Shown here: positions 41,513-49,284 of the stretch, piece by piece | Layout: every line of letters starts with the position of its first letter | Numbering within the stretch: the stretch's first letter is position 1 | Assembly: GCF_900091605.1 (NCBI RefSeq) | Contig: NZ_FMCQ01000004.1 | Span: forward strand, 496,001 to 560,000 | From: Micromonospora tulbaghiae | Lineage (GTDB): Bacteria; Actinomycetota; Actinomycetes; Mycobacteriales; Micromonosporaceae | Length of the DNA stretch: 64,000 bases | Reading direction: 5' to 3' | Program-made: the position numbers and the translations under genes | The notes under the pieces: generated by a model | The model's database searches: none | The model's input: only the letters and a program-made list of their open reading frames with translations | Told to the model about the DNA's origin: nothing

Positions 41513-41782
41513 TCAAAGTTCGAGTTCGTCGCGCAGGTCGGCCAGTGGGACAGGGCCCTCACCAGCGTCGATACGGGCCAGCGCATCGCGGGCCGCCGAG
41601 ACGTCTGCGGCATCCTCAGCTCGCTCGATCGCCTCGGCAAGCTCGGCCGGGACGATAGCGGCCAGGCGCTGCCCCCGGCGGGTCACGTAGGTGATCCGCC
41701 CGGCGTAGTAAGCACGCGACACGACATCCGCGAGCCTGTCTCGGGCGTCGGAGATCGGAAGTTCGGCAGCGGGCTCGCTCAT
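41513..41782 (-). CDS. Phd/YefM-family antitoxin
   Basis: An 89-residue antitoxin. The opening ELPISDARDRLADVVSRAYY followed by ITYVTRRGQRLAAIVPAELA is the classic Phd/YefM DNA-binding and dimer region, and the acidic tail (AGEGPVPLADLRDELEL) would cover a toxin. The ATG at 41782 is chosen because the family begins there. No toxin gene follows on the same strand; the only candidate is the decayed RelE remnant 290 bases away on the other strand, so this is an orphan antitoxin. Confidence 0.85.
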   Translation of the reverse strand: MSEPAAELPISDARDRLADVVSRAYYAGRITYVTRRGQRLAAIVPAELAEAIERAEDAADVSAARDALARIDAGEGPVPLADLRDELEL

Positions 41783-41879
41783 ATTCCCGATCGTACGACT
41801 CGTACGACTCGTGCAAGTCGCCATCTGCCCGTCCGTCCGGCCCTGGTGTGCGGGTGGGTCCGCCGGGTATGACGGGAAC

Positions 41880-43019
41880 ATGAGGGCGAGTTTCCGTCTG
41901 GGTCGGATCGCTGGCGTACCGGTCGGCGTCAACTGGAGTGTCCTGGTCATCTTCGTGCTGATCGCGTGGGCGCTGTCGGCCAGCCTGTTCCCCGCCTCGT
42001 ACCCCGGTCACTCCCCCGTCGCCTACATCGCGGCCGGCCTGGCCGCCGCCGTGGTCTTCTTCCTCGGCCTGCTCGCCCACGAGGTCGCGCACGCGGTGGT
42101 CGCCAAGCGCAAAGGCATCGAGGTCGAGGGCATCACGCTGTGGCTGTTCGGCGGCGTCGCCGAGCTGAAGGGCGAGGCGAAGGACCCGGGTGCCGAGTTG
42201 CGGATCGCCGGGGTCGGGCCGCTGGTCAGCCTGATCATCGGCGTGGTCTTCGCGGCGATCGCGGTGGCCGTGGCCGCCGCGGGTGGGCACGGGCTGCTGC
42301 TCGGTGCGCTGGCCTGGCTGGCGGGCATCAACGTGCTGCTGGCGATCTTCAACGTGCTGCCCGCCGCGCCACTGGACGGCGGACGGCTGCTGCGCGCGGC
42401 GGTGTGGAAGTTCACCGGCGATCGGACCAAGGCGTCGGTGGTGGCGGCGCGTGCGGGCTGGGTGCTCGGCGTCGTGCTGATCGGGCTGGGGCTGTGGCGG
42501 TTCTTCACCGGCGCCGGGTTCGGCGGGCTGTGGCTGGCGCTGATCGGCTGGTTCCTGCTCGGCGCCGCCGGCCAGGAGGAACGCGCCGCCCGGATGGGCG
42601 ACGCCCTGCGCGGCGTCCGGGTGGGCGACGTGATGACGCCGCAGCCGCAGACCGCGTCCGGCGACCTCACAGTGGCCGACTTCGTCGACCACTACCTCTT
42701 CGCGTACCGGCACTCCGCGCTCCCACTGACCGTCGACGGCAAGCCGGTCGGTCTGGTCACGCTCGATCGGGTACGCGGCATCGCGGCGGACCGCCGCGCG
42801 TCGACCACGCTGGCCGAGGTGTCCTGCCGGGCCGACGAACTGGTGCTCGCCCGCCCGGAGGAACAGCTCACCGACCTGCTGCCCCGGCTCAACGAGTGCA
42901 CCGACGGCCGGGCGCTCGTGGTGATCGACGACCAGTTGGTCGGCATCGTCTCGCCCAGCGACATCAGCCGCGCGGTGCAGCGCGGCAGCCTGCGCCAGCA
43001 GGTGCCGGCCGGGCGCTGA
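41880..43019 (+). CDS. Site-2 protease family membrane protease with CBS domains
   Basis: A 379-residue intramembrane zinc metalloprotease of family M50, similar to actinobacterial Rip3. The zinc motif HEVAH is at 67-71 in FFLGLLAHEVAHAVVAKR, the third ligand region is NVLPAAPLDGGRLLRAA, and six transmembrane helices occupy residues 15-235. Two CBS domains (about 245-375, starting VGDVMTPQP) form the cytosolic tail and may sense nucleotides. It probably cleaves membrane-bound anti-sigma factors or similar substrates. The ATG at 41880 follows a GGGAAC stretch; upstream frame extension has no support. Confidence 0.9.
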   Translation: MRASFRLGRIAGVPVGVNWSVLVIFVLIAWALSASLFPASYPGHSPVAYIAAGLAAAVVFFLGLLAHEVAHAVVAKRKGIEVEGITLWLFGGVAELKGEAKDPGAELRIAGVGPLVSLIIGVVFAAIAVAVAAAGGHGLLLGALAWLAGINVLLAIFNVLPAAPLDGGRLLRAAVWKFTGDRTKASVVAARAGWVLGVVLIGLGLWRFFTGAGFGGLWLALIGWFLLGAAGQEERAARMGDALRGVRVGDVMTPQPQTASGDLTVADFVDHYLFAYRHSALPLTVDGKPVGLVTLDRVRGIAADRRASTTLAEVSCRADELVLARPEEQLTDLLPRLNECTDGRALVVIDDQLVGIVSPSDISRAVQRGSLRQQVPAGR

Positions 43020-43020
43020 C

Positions 43021-44247
43021 TCAATCTCGGGGGAAGTAGCGGTCCATCTCGGCGGTGCGGAACTTCCCCTTCGGGTCGAACTCGCGCAGCAGCGCGGCGA
43101 AGTCGGCGTGCCGGGGGTAAGCGGCGGCGGGATCGCGCTCGAACAGCTTCCCCCAGTGCGGGCGCGGCGCGAACGGGGCGAGCCGCGCCTCCACCTCGGC
43201 CAGCACCGGCGCGACAGCCACCGGATCGCCGATCCAGGTGAAGTGCAGCGCCAGCGAGTCGCGCCGGTAGTTCGGGCTCAGCCACAGCTCGTCGGCGGCG
43301 ATCGTCCGCAGCTCGCAGATCTGGAGTACGGCGGCGATCCGCTCGGCGACCGGGTCGAGCGCGGCGAGCGCCGCCGCCGCGTCGGCGCGGGCCACGTGCC
43401 ACTCGGACTGCAACTCGTCGCCGCTGCTGGGGGTGAAGCCGAGCCGGAAGTGCGGCAGCCGCTCGTGCCACGGCCCCGGCTCGCCGAGCTGCGCCGTGCA
43501 GTGCTCCGGCGACATGCCGGGCACCGGGTGCCGGGGCGAGTCGGCGGCCACCGTGTCCAGCCAGTCGGCGGGCGGCGGCGCCTGGTCGGCGTACTGCTTC
43601 ACCCACACCTGGTCGAGGCGCTCCGAGCGCCACGAGGTGAAGACGCTGACGCTGTACGCGGCGTCCAGCGCCTCGTCCAGCGCCGCGCGGGGCAGGCCGA
43701 GCCGGACGTGCTGGCGCACCGCGTACGTGGGCACCACGTCGAGCGTGAGCCGGGTGACCACGCCCAGCGCGCCCAGGTTGACCACCAGCCCCGCGAACCA
43801 CGGGTCGGTCCGGTCGACGGTGATCAGGTCGCCGTCGGCGGTGACCAGTTCCAGCGCGGCGACGGCGGCAGCGAGGTTGCGGTTCCGCGCGCCGGAGCCG
43901 TGGGTGGCGGTGGCCACCGAGCCGGCCACCGAGATGTGCGGCAGCGAGGCGAGGTTCGCCAGCGCGTACCCCTGCGCCTGGAGCGCGGTGGCCAGGTCGC
44001 CGTAGCGCAGGCCGGCCGCGACGGTGACGGTGCCGCGATCGGGGTCGAGCGCGACGGTGGGCGGCAGGCCGTCCAGCGCGATCTGGGTACCGGTGGTGTC
44101 GCCGAGCCGGTTGAACGAGTGGCCGGTACCGACGGCCCGGACCAGGTCGGCCTCCGCGACCAGCCGCCGCAGCTCGTCGGTCGAGGTCGGCCGCGATCGG
44201 GTACGCGCCGACCAGCTGACGTTTCCGGCCCAGTTGGTGTCCGTCAT
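43021..44247 (-). CDS. FAD-linked alditol/xylitol oxidase-like protein
   Basis: A 408-residue vanillyl-alcohol-oxidase-family flavoprotein close in layout to alditol oxidase: N-terminal TNWAGNVSWSA, the covalent flavin histidine His43 in RAVGTGHSFN, FAD-binding stretches LPHISVAGSVATATHGSG and VVNLGALGVVTRLTLDVVP, and the C-terminal FDPKGKFRTAEMDRYF. It oxidises a polyol or sugar lactone using oxygen. ATG at 44247 is used by alignment with alditol oxidases; an in-frame ATG at 44259 is also open. The stop lies next to that of the convergent protease gene. Confidence 0.88.
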   Translation of the reverse strand: MTDTNWAGNVSWSARTRSRPTSTDELRRLVAEADLVRAVGTGHSFNRLGDTTGTQIALDGLPPTVALDPDRGTVTVAAGLRYGDLATALQAQGYALANLASLPHISVAGSVATATHGSGARNRNLAAAVAALELVTADGDLITVDRTDPWFAGLVVNLGALGVVTRLTLDVVPTYAVRQHVRLGLPRAALDEALDAAYSVSVFTSWRSERLDQVWVKQYADQAPPPADWLDTVAADSPRHPVPGMSPEHCTAQLGEPGPWHERLPHFRLGFTPSSGDELQSEWHVARADAAAALAALDPVAERIAAVLQICELRTIAADELWLSPNYRRDSLALHFTWIGDPVAVAPVLAEVEARLAPFAPRPHWGKLFERDPAAAYPRHADFAALLREFDPKGKFRTAEMDRYFPRD

Positions 44248-44314
44248 GCGCTGCATCATGCGCCATCATGCGCCGGCAGGGTTGCCCCGGCCACTCGGCG
44301 GGAATCCTGGCGGG

Positions 44315-44728
44315 ATGAGCAGCTACCGCGACCCGAGCCTCCGCGGCGACGTGTACCCGTCGGAGGAGGAAATCGACCCGACCGGCGTGGACCCCGACGC
44401 TGCGGAGATGCCGCCTGCCGCTGTGGAGGTGGCGCCCACCGCTGTGGGGGTGGGGCCCGTGGCGACCGCGCCGGTGCCGGGGCCCACGCCGGAGCCCGAG
44501 CCGGCTCCGGTGCCCCACCCGGGGCCGCCGCCGCGCCAGGGGGTGGCCAGGTCGATCGTGACCCGGCACCTGGACGGTTCCGTCGAGGTGGTGACCGACC
44601 TCGACGGCGACGGTGTGGCCGACGTGGTGCAGGTCGACCTGGACGGCGACGGCGTGCCCGACGTGACGCTCCTGGACAGCGACCGCGACGGCCGCCTGGA
44701 CACGGTTCGCCGCGCAACCCCACGCTGA
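44315..44728 (+). CDS. Small acidic protein with calcium-type D-x-D-x-D-G repeats
   Basis: A 137-residue protein. A Pro/Ala-rich, acidic N-terminus (about 20-80) precedes a domain with the repeated pattern DLDGDGVADVVQVDLDGDG and LLDSDRDGRLD, which resembles dockerin/thrombospondin type 3 or EF-hand-like calcium-binding loops. No signal peptide is evident, so whether it acts inside the cell is unclear. The ATG at 44315 lacks a strong ribosome binding site (GGCGGG only). Function is unknown. Confidence 0.75.
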   Translation: MSSYRDPSLRGDVYPSEEEIDPTGVDPDAAEMPPAAVEVAPTAVGVGPVATAPVPGPTPEPEPAPVPHPGPPPRQGVARSIVTRHLDGSVEVVTDLDGDGVADVVQVDLDGDGVPDVTLLDSDRDGRLDTVRRATPR

Positions 44729-44832
44729 CGCGCCCGGCGCACGCGCGACTCCGCGACGATCTTGGAGTTACTGACGCCCGGATTGTCGGTGCGCGAGGCT
44801 TGGCTCCACGATCTCGGGGCGCCCACACCGTT

Positions 44833-44899
44833 GATCATGCAGTTACGGCCCCGACAAGAGCCGTAAATCCGGCACCGAAGGGGCCGCAACTGCAAGATC
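44833..44899. repeat. Inverted repeat, GATCTTGCAGTT type
   Basis: Twenty-base arms at 44833-44852 (GATCATGCAGTTACGGCCCC) and 44880-44899 pair at 18 of 20 positions around a 27-base loop. It is one of two elements in the otherwise gene-free 339-base gap 44729-45067. A related sequence GATCTTGGAGTT at 44758-44769 lacks its partner arm. Confidence 0.85.
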
Positions 44900-44972
44900 G
44901 CGGGTTTGGTGGGGGGGTGCGGGAGGGCGCCTCCCGTAACGCGAGATGTCGTTCCGCAAGGTGGGACCGATG

Positions 44973-45024
44973 GAGATCTTGGTACGAAAGGGCCCCTATG
45001 GGGGCCGTTTGGTACCAAGATCTC
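44973..45024. repeat. Inverted repeat, GATCTTGGTAC type
   Basis: Twenty-four-base arms at 44973-44996 (starting GAGATCTTGGTACG) and 45001-45024 pair at 22 of 24 positions with a four-base loop. It lies 44 bases beyond the 3' end of the convergent F420-type oxidoreductase gene and could terminate its transcript. Confidence 0.85.
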
Positions 45025-45067
45025 GACGGGAGCCGGAAGGCGGGACGGGCGGCGGGCAGGGGCCCGG

Positions 45068-45997
45068 TCAGATCTGGGGCATCACCTCGGCGGCTACCAG
45101 CTCCAGGTGGTCCAGGTCGGCCAGGTCGAGCACCTGGAGGTAGACGCGCGAGCTGCCCGCCTCGGCATACCGGCCGATCGTGTCGACCACCTCGGCGGGC
45201 GTGCCGGCGGCGCCGTTGGCGCGCAGCTCGTCGGGGTCACGGCCGATCGCCTCGGCGCGGCGCTTCACCTCGGCCTCGTCGCGGCCACAGCAGAGCACGA
45301 GCGCGTTCGACCAGGTCATCGTGGACGGATCGCGGTCGATCTCGGCGCAGGCGTCGCGCACGCGCCGGAACTGCGCCACGGTGTCCTCGACGGAGGCGAA
45401 CGGCAGGTTGAACTCGTCGGCGTACCGGGCGGCCAGGCGGGGCGTGCGCTTCGGTCCCATGCCGCCGAGCAGGATCGGCGGGCGGGGGCGCTGCACCGGC
45501 TTGGGCAGTGCGGGCGAGTCGCTGACCGGGTAGTACGTGCCGGGGAAGTCGAACGTGGAGCCCGCCGGGGTGGACCAGAGCCCGGTGATCACCGCGAGCT
45601 GTTCCTCCAGCCGGTCGAACCGCTCCCCCAGCGGTGGGAACGGGATGCCGTACGCGGTGTGCTCCTCGGCGTACCAGCCGGTGCCGATGCCCAGCTCGAT
45701 CCGGCCGCCGCTCATCTGGTCGACCTGCGCCACGGTGATCGCCAGCGGGCCGGGCAGCCGGAACGTGGCAGCGGTCATCAGCGTGCCGAGCCGGATCCGG
45801 GTGGTGTCGCGGGCCAGGCCGGCGAGCGTGGTCCACGCGTCGGTCGGGCCGGGGTCGCCGCTCACCGAACCCATCTTGAGGTAGTGGTCGGAGCGGAAGA
45901 ACGCGGCGAAGCCGGTCTCCTCCGCGCGGCGGGCGACCGCGAGGAGCTGGTCGTATGTGGCGCCCTGCTGGGGTTCGGTGAAGATCCGCAGTTCCAT
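45068..45997 (-). CDS. LLM-class F420-dependent oxidoreductase
   Basis: A 309-residue luciferase-like TIM-barrel oxidoreductase. Typical segments are AFFRSDHYLKM, IRLGTLMTAATFRLPGPLAI, SGGRIELGIGTGWYAEEHTA and PPILLGGMGPKRTPRLAARY. Relatives in actinobacteria reduce or oxidise substrates with coenzyme F420; the substrate is unknown. The ATG at 45997 is preceded by GGGGG. It is divergent from the ArsR gene, and repeated AGGCATAT boxes lie between the two starts. Confidence 0.88.
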   Translation of the reverse strand: MELRIFTEPQQGATYDQLLAVARRAEETGFAAFFRSDHYLKMGSVSGDPGPTDAWTTLAGLARDTTRIRLGTLMTAATFRLPGPLAITVAQVDQMSGGRIELGIGTGWYAEEHTAYGIPFPPLGERFDRLEEQLAVITGLWSTPAGSTFDFPGTYYPVSDSPALPKPVQRPRPPILLGGMGPKRTPRLAARYADEFNLPFASVEDTVAQFRRVRDACAEIDRDPSTMTWSNALVLCCGRDEAEVKRRAEAIGRDPDELRANGAAGTPAEVVDTIGRYAEAGSSRVYLQVLDLADLDHLELVAAEVMPQI

Positions 45998-46053
45998 CCC
46001 CCGAGCATATGGAGCCGGCCGGGCCGGGGCAGCGCGACCTGTCATTCCTTGCC

Positions 46054-46077
46054 AGGCATATAACTGGTAAGGCATAT
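46054..46077. promoter_or_regulatory. AGGCATAT direct repeat, possible ArsR operator
   Basis: Two copies of AGGCATAT (46054-46061 and 46070-46077) lie 16 bases apart in the short AT-rich gap between the divergent oxidoreductase and ArsR-type regulator genes. Binding by that regulator to its own promoter is a reasonable inference. Confidence 0.45.
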
Positions 46078-46084
46078 TGCGAGG

Positions 46085-46393
46085 GTGACCGTCGACGCCT
46101 TCACCGTGCTGGCCGAGCCCTCCCGCCGCCGCATCCTGGACCGGCTGCGCCGGGCGGAGAGCAGCGTGGGCGAGCTGGTGGACGCGCTGGGCATGAGCCA
46201 GCCGGCCGTCTCCAAGCACCTGCGGGTGCTCCGCGACGCCGGCCTGGTCACCTGCCGTACGGCCGCGCAGCGGCGGATCTACCGCGTCGACGTCGCGCCG
46301 CTACGAGCAGTCGACGACTGGCTCGGGCCGTACCGGTCGATGTGGACCGCGCACCTCGACGCCCTGGAACGCCATCTCGACAGTCAGGAGTGA
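46085..46393 (+). CDS. ArsR-family transcriptional regulator
   Basis: A 102-residue winged-helix repressor (FTVLAEPSRRRILDRLRRAE, then LGMSQPAVSKHLRVLRDAGL). It lacks the CxC-type metal-binding cysteines, so it is of the non-metal class that is often encoded next to SRPBCC proteins. The GTG at 46085 has GAGG immediately upstream. It is followed three bases after its stop by the SRPBCC gene, forming the common ArsR-SRPBCC operon; divergent from the F420-type oxidoreductase. Confidence 0.9.
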   Translation: MTVDAFTVLAEPSRRRILDRLRRAESSVGELVDALGMSQPAVSKHLRVLRDAGLVTCRTAAQRRIYRVDVAPLRAVDDWLGPYRSMWTAHLDALERHLDSQE

Positions 46394-46396
46394 CAG

Positions 46397-46918
46397 ATGG
46401 ACCGCGACACGTTCCGTCCCGGCCCGCTCGCCCGGGTGGAGCTGGCACCCGAAAACGAACTGGTCTTCGTCCGCGAGCTGCGGCACCCGCCGGAGAAGGT
46501 GTGGGCCGCGCTCACCGACCCGGATCGGCTCGCCGAGTGGGCGCCGTTCCTGGCCGACCGCGACCTGGGCCGTACCGGTGACGCCGTGCTCAGCACCGTC
46601 GACGGCGACCAGAGTCACCCGGCACCGGCCCGGGTGCTGCGCGCCGACCGGCCGAACCTGCTGGAGTACACCTGGGGCGACGACCTGCTCCGCTGGGAGC
46701 TGACCGCCACCGGTGACGGCACCACGCTCACGCTGCGGCACCGGGTCGACCGGCCCGGCCTCGCCCCGATGACGGCCGCCGGCTGGCACCTCTGCCTCGA
46801 CGTCGCCGCGCACCTGCTCGACGGCGACCCGGTCGGCCCGATCCGGGGCGCGGAGGCGAAGGACTTCGGCTGGGCGGAACTGCGCGACGCGTACGCCGAA
46901 CGCCTGGACCACGGCTGA
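46397..46918 (+). CDS. SRPBCC (AHSA1-like) protein
   Basis: A 173-residue SRPBCC-fold protein with the AHSA1 hallmark ELRHPPEKVWAALTDPDRLA, then WAPFLADRDL and the C-terminal helix TAAGWHLCLDVAAHLLDGDP. It probably binds a small hydrophobic ligand and belongs to the same operon as the ArsR regulator. The ATG at 46397 is preceded by CAGGAG at 46385-46390, six bases upstream. Its stop faces the membrane protein gene on the opposite strand. Confidence 0.9.
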   Translation: MDRDTFRPGPLARVELAPENELVFVRELRHPPEKVWAALTDPDRLAEWAPFLADRDLGRTGDAVLSTVDGDQSHPAPARVLRADRPNLLEYTWGDDLLRWELTATGDGTTLTLRHRVDRPGLAPMTAAGWHLCLDVAAHLLDGDPVGPIRGAEAKDFGWAELRDAYAERLDHG

Positions 46919-46927
46919 CGCCGGCCG

Positions 46928-47311
46928 TCACCCGGCCCGGCGGCGCAGCCAGCCGGCGGCCCCGCCGACGAGCGTCGTCCCGATGGTGGTGCCGATGGCC
47001 ACCAGCGCCGCCCCGACCGCCCACAGGCCGGTGTCGTCGGTCGAGGCGGCGTGCACCGCCCACGGGACGGTGAACGCCACTGTCATCACTGTCGCCACCA
47101 GCCAGATGTTCAGCCACCAGCCGGCGACGGCGGCCAGCGCGCCCAGGGTCAGCACCGCGGCGGCGACCTGCCAGACCGCGTACGGCCCGCTCATGTCGCC
47201 GGTCTGCGGGTCCACGGTCCAGCCGGACTCCCAGCTCAGCCAGGCCGCCCAGGCACCGGCCGTGGCCAGCGCCAGGAACAGACCGCCGAGCAGCGTACGT
47301 CTCGTCGTCAC
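46928..47311 (-). CDS. Small integral membrane protein
   Basis: A 127-residue membrane protein of unknown family with four predicted helices (for example LLGGLFLALATAGAWAAWLS and VWQVAAAVLTLGALAAVAGW) and basic ends. The GTG at 47311 is preferred because the first helix follows directly; the frame is open upstream to 47440 but that part overlaps the exporter promoter region. It converges on the SRPBCC gene and is divergent from the DrrA-like gene. Confidence 0.7.
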   Translation of the reverse strand: MTTRRTLLGGLFLALATAGAWAAWLSWESGWTVDPQTGDMSGPYAVWQVAAAVLTLGALAAVAGWWLNIWLVATVMTVAFTVPWAVHAASTDDTGLWAVGAALVAIGTTIGTTLVGGAAGWLRRRAG

Positions 47312-47370
47312 GCCACCGATCCTGCCCGGCCGGCGGGGCTGGGCGAATGAGCACGCGTACTCGATTCCGC

Positions 47371-47398
47371 CGCCGCGCACACGGCGGTGTGCGCGGCG
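47371..47398. promoter_or_regulatory. 28-bp palindrome upstream of the DrrAB-like exporter
   Basis: CGCCGCGCACAC (47371-47382) and its exact complement (47387-47398) flank a four-base spacer, 40 bases before the exporter ATPase start. The size and symmetry fit an operator for a dimeric TetR- or PadR-type repressor. The regulator is not adjacent, unless it is the AfsR-like gene downstream. Confidence 0.65.
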
Positions 47399-47438
47399 TG
47401 TGCGCCCGGTGCCAGCGACCCCGGTCATCGTCGGCGTC

Positions 47439-48395
47439 ATGAGTTACGCATTCGAGGCAGAGGGCCTGGTCAAGCGGTTCGGTACGACGACCGCGCTGGC
47501 CGGGATCGACCTCGCCGCACGCCGGGGGACCGTGCTGGGAGTGCTGGGGCCCAACGGCGCCGGCAAGACCACAGCGGTGCGGATCCTCGCCACACTGTTG
47601 CGCCCCGACGAGGGCCGCGCCACTGTCGGCGGCCACGACGTGGTCACCGACGCCGCCCGGGTACGCCGGCTGATCGGGCTGACCGGCCAGTACGCCTCGG
47701 TCGACGAGGACCTGACCGGCACCCAGAACCTGGTGCTGATCGGCCGGCTGCTCGACCTGAACCGCCGCGAGGCGCGGGCGCGGGCGGCGGAGCTGCTCGC
47801 CTGGTTCGGCCTGACCGACGCGGCCGGGCGCCCGGCCAAGACGTACTCCGGGGGTATGCGCCGCCGCCTGGATCTGGCCGCGAGCCTGGTCGGCCGGCCG
47901 GAGGTGATCTACCTGGACGAGCCGACGACCGGCCTGGACCCGGCCAAGCGGGAGGAGATGTGGGGCGTGGTCCGCTCGCTGGTCGACGACGGGTCGACGG
48001 TGCTGCTGACCACGCAGTACCTGGACGAGGCCGACGCGCTCGCCGACGAGATCTCGGTGATCGACCACGGCCGGGTCATCGCGCACGGTACGCCCGGCGA
48101 GCTGAAGCGGATCGCCGGCAGCCAGACGATCGTGGTCCGGCCGACCGATCCGGGCCGGATCGGCGCGGTCGCCGAGATCCTGCGCGCCAGTACCGGGGCG
48201 GATCCCGAGCTGCCCCGGCCGGGACTGCTCACCGTGCCGGTGGACAGCGACGCCACGTTCACCACTGTGGTCCGCCGGCTCGACGAGGCCGGCATCGGAG
48301 TGGTCGAGCTGGCGTTGCGGCTGCCCAGCCTCGACGAGGTGTTCTTCACGTTGACCGGCCACGGCGCCGAGGAGCCCACGGAGGTGGCGGCATGA
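47439..48395 (+). CDS. Daunorubicin-resistance-type ABC ATPase (DrrA family)
   Basis: A 318-residue drug-exporter ATPase. Walker A is LGPNGAGKTTAV, the DrrA-family segment IGLTGQYASVDEDLTGTQNL is present, the signature is YSGGMRRRLDLAASL, and Walker B is VIYLDEPTTGLDP. The C-terminal extension about 230-318 (LRLPSLDEVFFTLTGH) is typical. It acts with the permease encoded by the overlapping next gene (ATGA). Control by the 28-bp palindrome upstream is likely. The substrate is unknown; the name reflects family only. Confidence 0.92.
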   Translation: MSYAFEAEGLVKRFGTTTALAGIDLAARRGTVLGVLGPNGAGKTTAVRILATLLRPDEGRATVGGHDVVTDAARVRRLIGLTGQYASVDEDLTGTQNLVLIGRLLDLNRREARARAAELLAWFGLTDAAGRPAKTYSGGMRRRLDLAASLVGRPEVIYLDEPTTGLDPAKREEMWGVVRSLVDDGSTVLLTTQYLDEADALADEISVIDHGRVIAHGTPGELKRIAGSQTIVVRPTDPGRIGAVAEILRASTGADPELPRPGLLTVPVDSDATFTTVVRRLDEAGIGVVELALRLPSLDEVFFTLTGHGAEEPTEVAA

Positions 48396-49219
48396 CCACG
48401 ACCACACGTACGGCGGCGGCGACGCCGTCCCGGGCCGGCGCCGCCCACGCCGCCGGCCGTCCGTTCGGGATGGCCCGGCACAGCCTCGCGCTGGCCGGCC
48501 GCAGCCTGATCAAGACGATCCGGACCCCGGAGCAACTGCTGGACGTCACGCTCCAGCCGATCGTCTTCGTGCTGATCTTCGTCTACCTGCTCGGCGGCGC
48601 GGTCGCCGGCTCGCAGCACGAGTACCTCCAGTTCCTGCTCCCCGCGATCATGGTGCAGACCGTGCTGTTCGCGTCCATCGCCACCGGCGTCAGCCTCAAC
48701 ACCGACGTCGAGAAGGGCGTCTTCGACAGGTTCCGCAGCCTGCCGATCGCCCGGTCCGCGCCGCTCGTCGGCTCGGTGGTCGGCGACCTGGTCCGGTTCG
48801 TGGTCTCCATCGTGGTGCTGCTGGGGTTCGGGTACGCGCTCGGCTTCCGGATCGGCACCGACCCGCTGTCCGCGCTCGCCGCCTGCCTGCTGACCATCGC
48901 GTTCGCGTTCGCGGTCAGCTGGATCGGCGTCCTGCTCGGGGTGCTGATGCGCAGCCCCGGCGCGGTGCAGGGCACGGCGTTCCTGCTGCTGTTCCCGCTG
49001 ACCTTCGGCACCAACATGATGGTGCCGACGGACACGCTGCCCGGCTGGTTGCAGTGGTGGGTGGGGGTCAACCCGGTGGCCGACGTGATGGAGGCGGCCC
49101 GGGGCCTGATGGTCGGTGGCCCGGTGGCCGGGCCGGTGAGCCGGTCGCTGCTCTGGACCGTGGCGATCATCGCGGTCTTCGCGCCGCTCGCGGTCCGCGC
49201 CTACCGACGCCGGGCGTGA
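48392..49219 (+). CDS. ABC-2 permease (DrrB family)
   Basis: A 275-residue six-helix permease that pairs with the preceding ATPase. It contains LIKTIRTPEQLLDVTLQPIV before the first helix, TGVSLNTDVEKGVFDRFRSL and NMMVPTDTLPGWLQWWVGVN, all characteristic of DrrB-like drug exporters. The ATG at 48392 overlaps the ATPase stop. The final codons and stop are duplicated directly downstream (see the repeat entry). Confidence 0.92.
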   Translation: MTTTTRTAAATPSRAGAAHAAGRPFGMARHSLALAGRSLIKTIRTPEQLLDVTLQPIVFVLIFVYLLGGAVAGSQHEYLQFLLPAIMVQTVLFASIATGVSLNTDVEKGVFDRFRSLPIARSAPLVGSVVGDLVRFVVSIVVLLGFGYALGFRIGTDPLSALAACLLTIAFAFAVSWIGVLLGVLMRSPGAVQGTAFLLLFPLTFGTNMMVPTDTLPGWLQWWVGVNPVADVMEAARGLMVGGPVAGPVSRSLLWTVAIIAVFAPLAVRAYRRRA

Positions 49220-49240
49220 CCCGGCCCGCCTACCGACGCC
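49201..49240 (+). repeat. 29-bp-offset duplication of the permease 3' end
   Basis: CTACCGACGCC occurs at 49201-49211 and again at 49230-49240 in similar surroundings. Both copies would encode A-Y-R-R-R-A followed by TGA, so the end of the gene appears to have been tandemly duplicated past its stop codon. Confidence 0.7.
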
Positions 49241-49284
49241 GCGCCTGAGCCGCCCGCGCCGCTCCTGACCGGGCGGCACGCCGG

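Noticed and set aside
43108..45411. A 767-codon plus-strand frame opposite the alditol-oxidase-like gene
   Set aside because: Compositional artefact; the minus-strand flavoprotein motifs are clear and it also crosses two inverted repeats.
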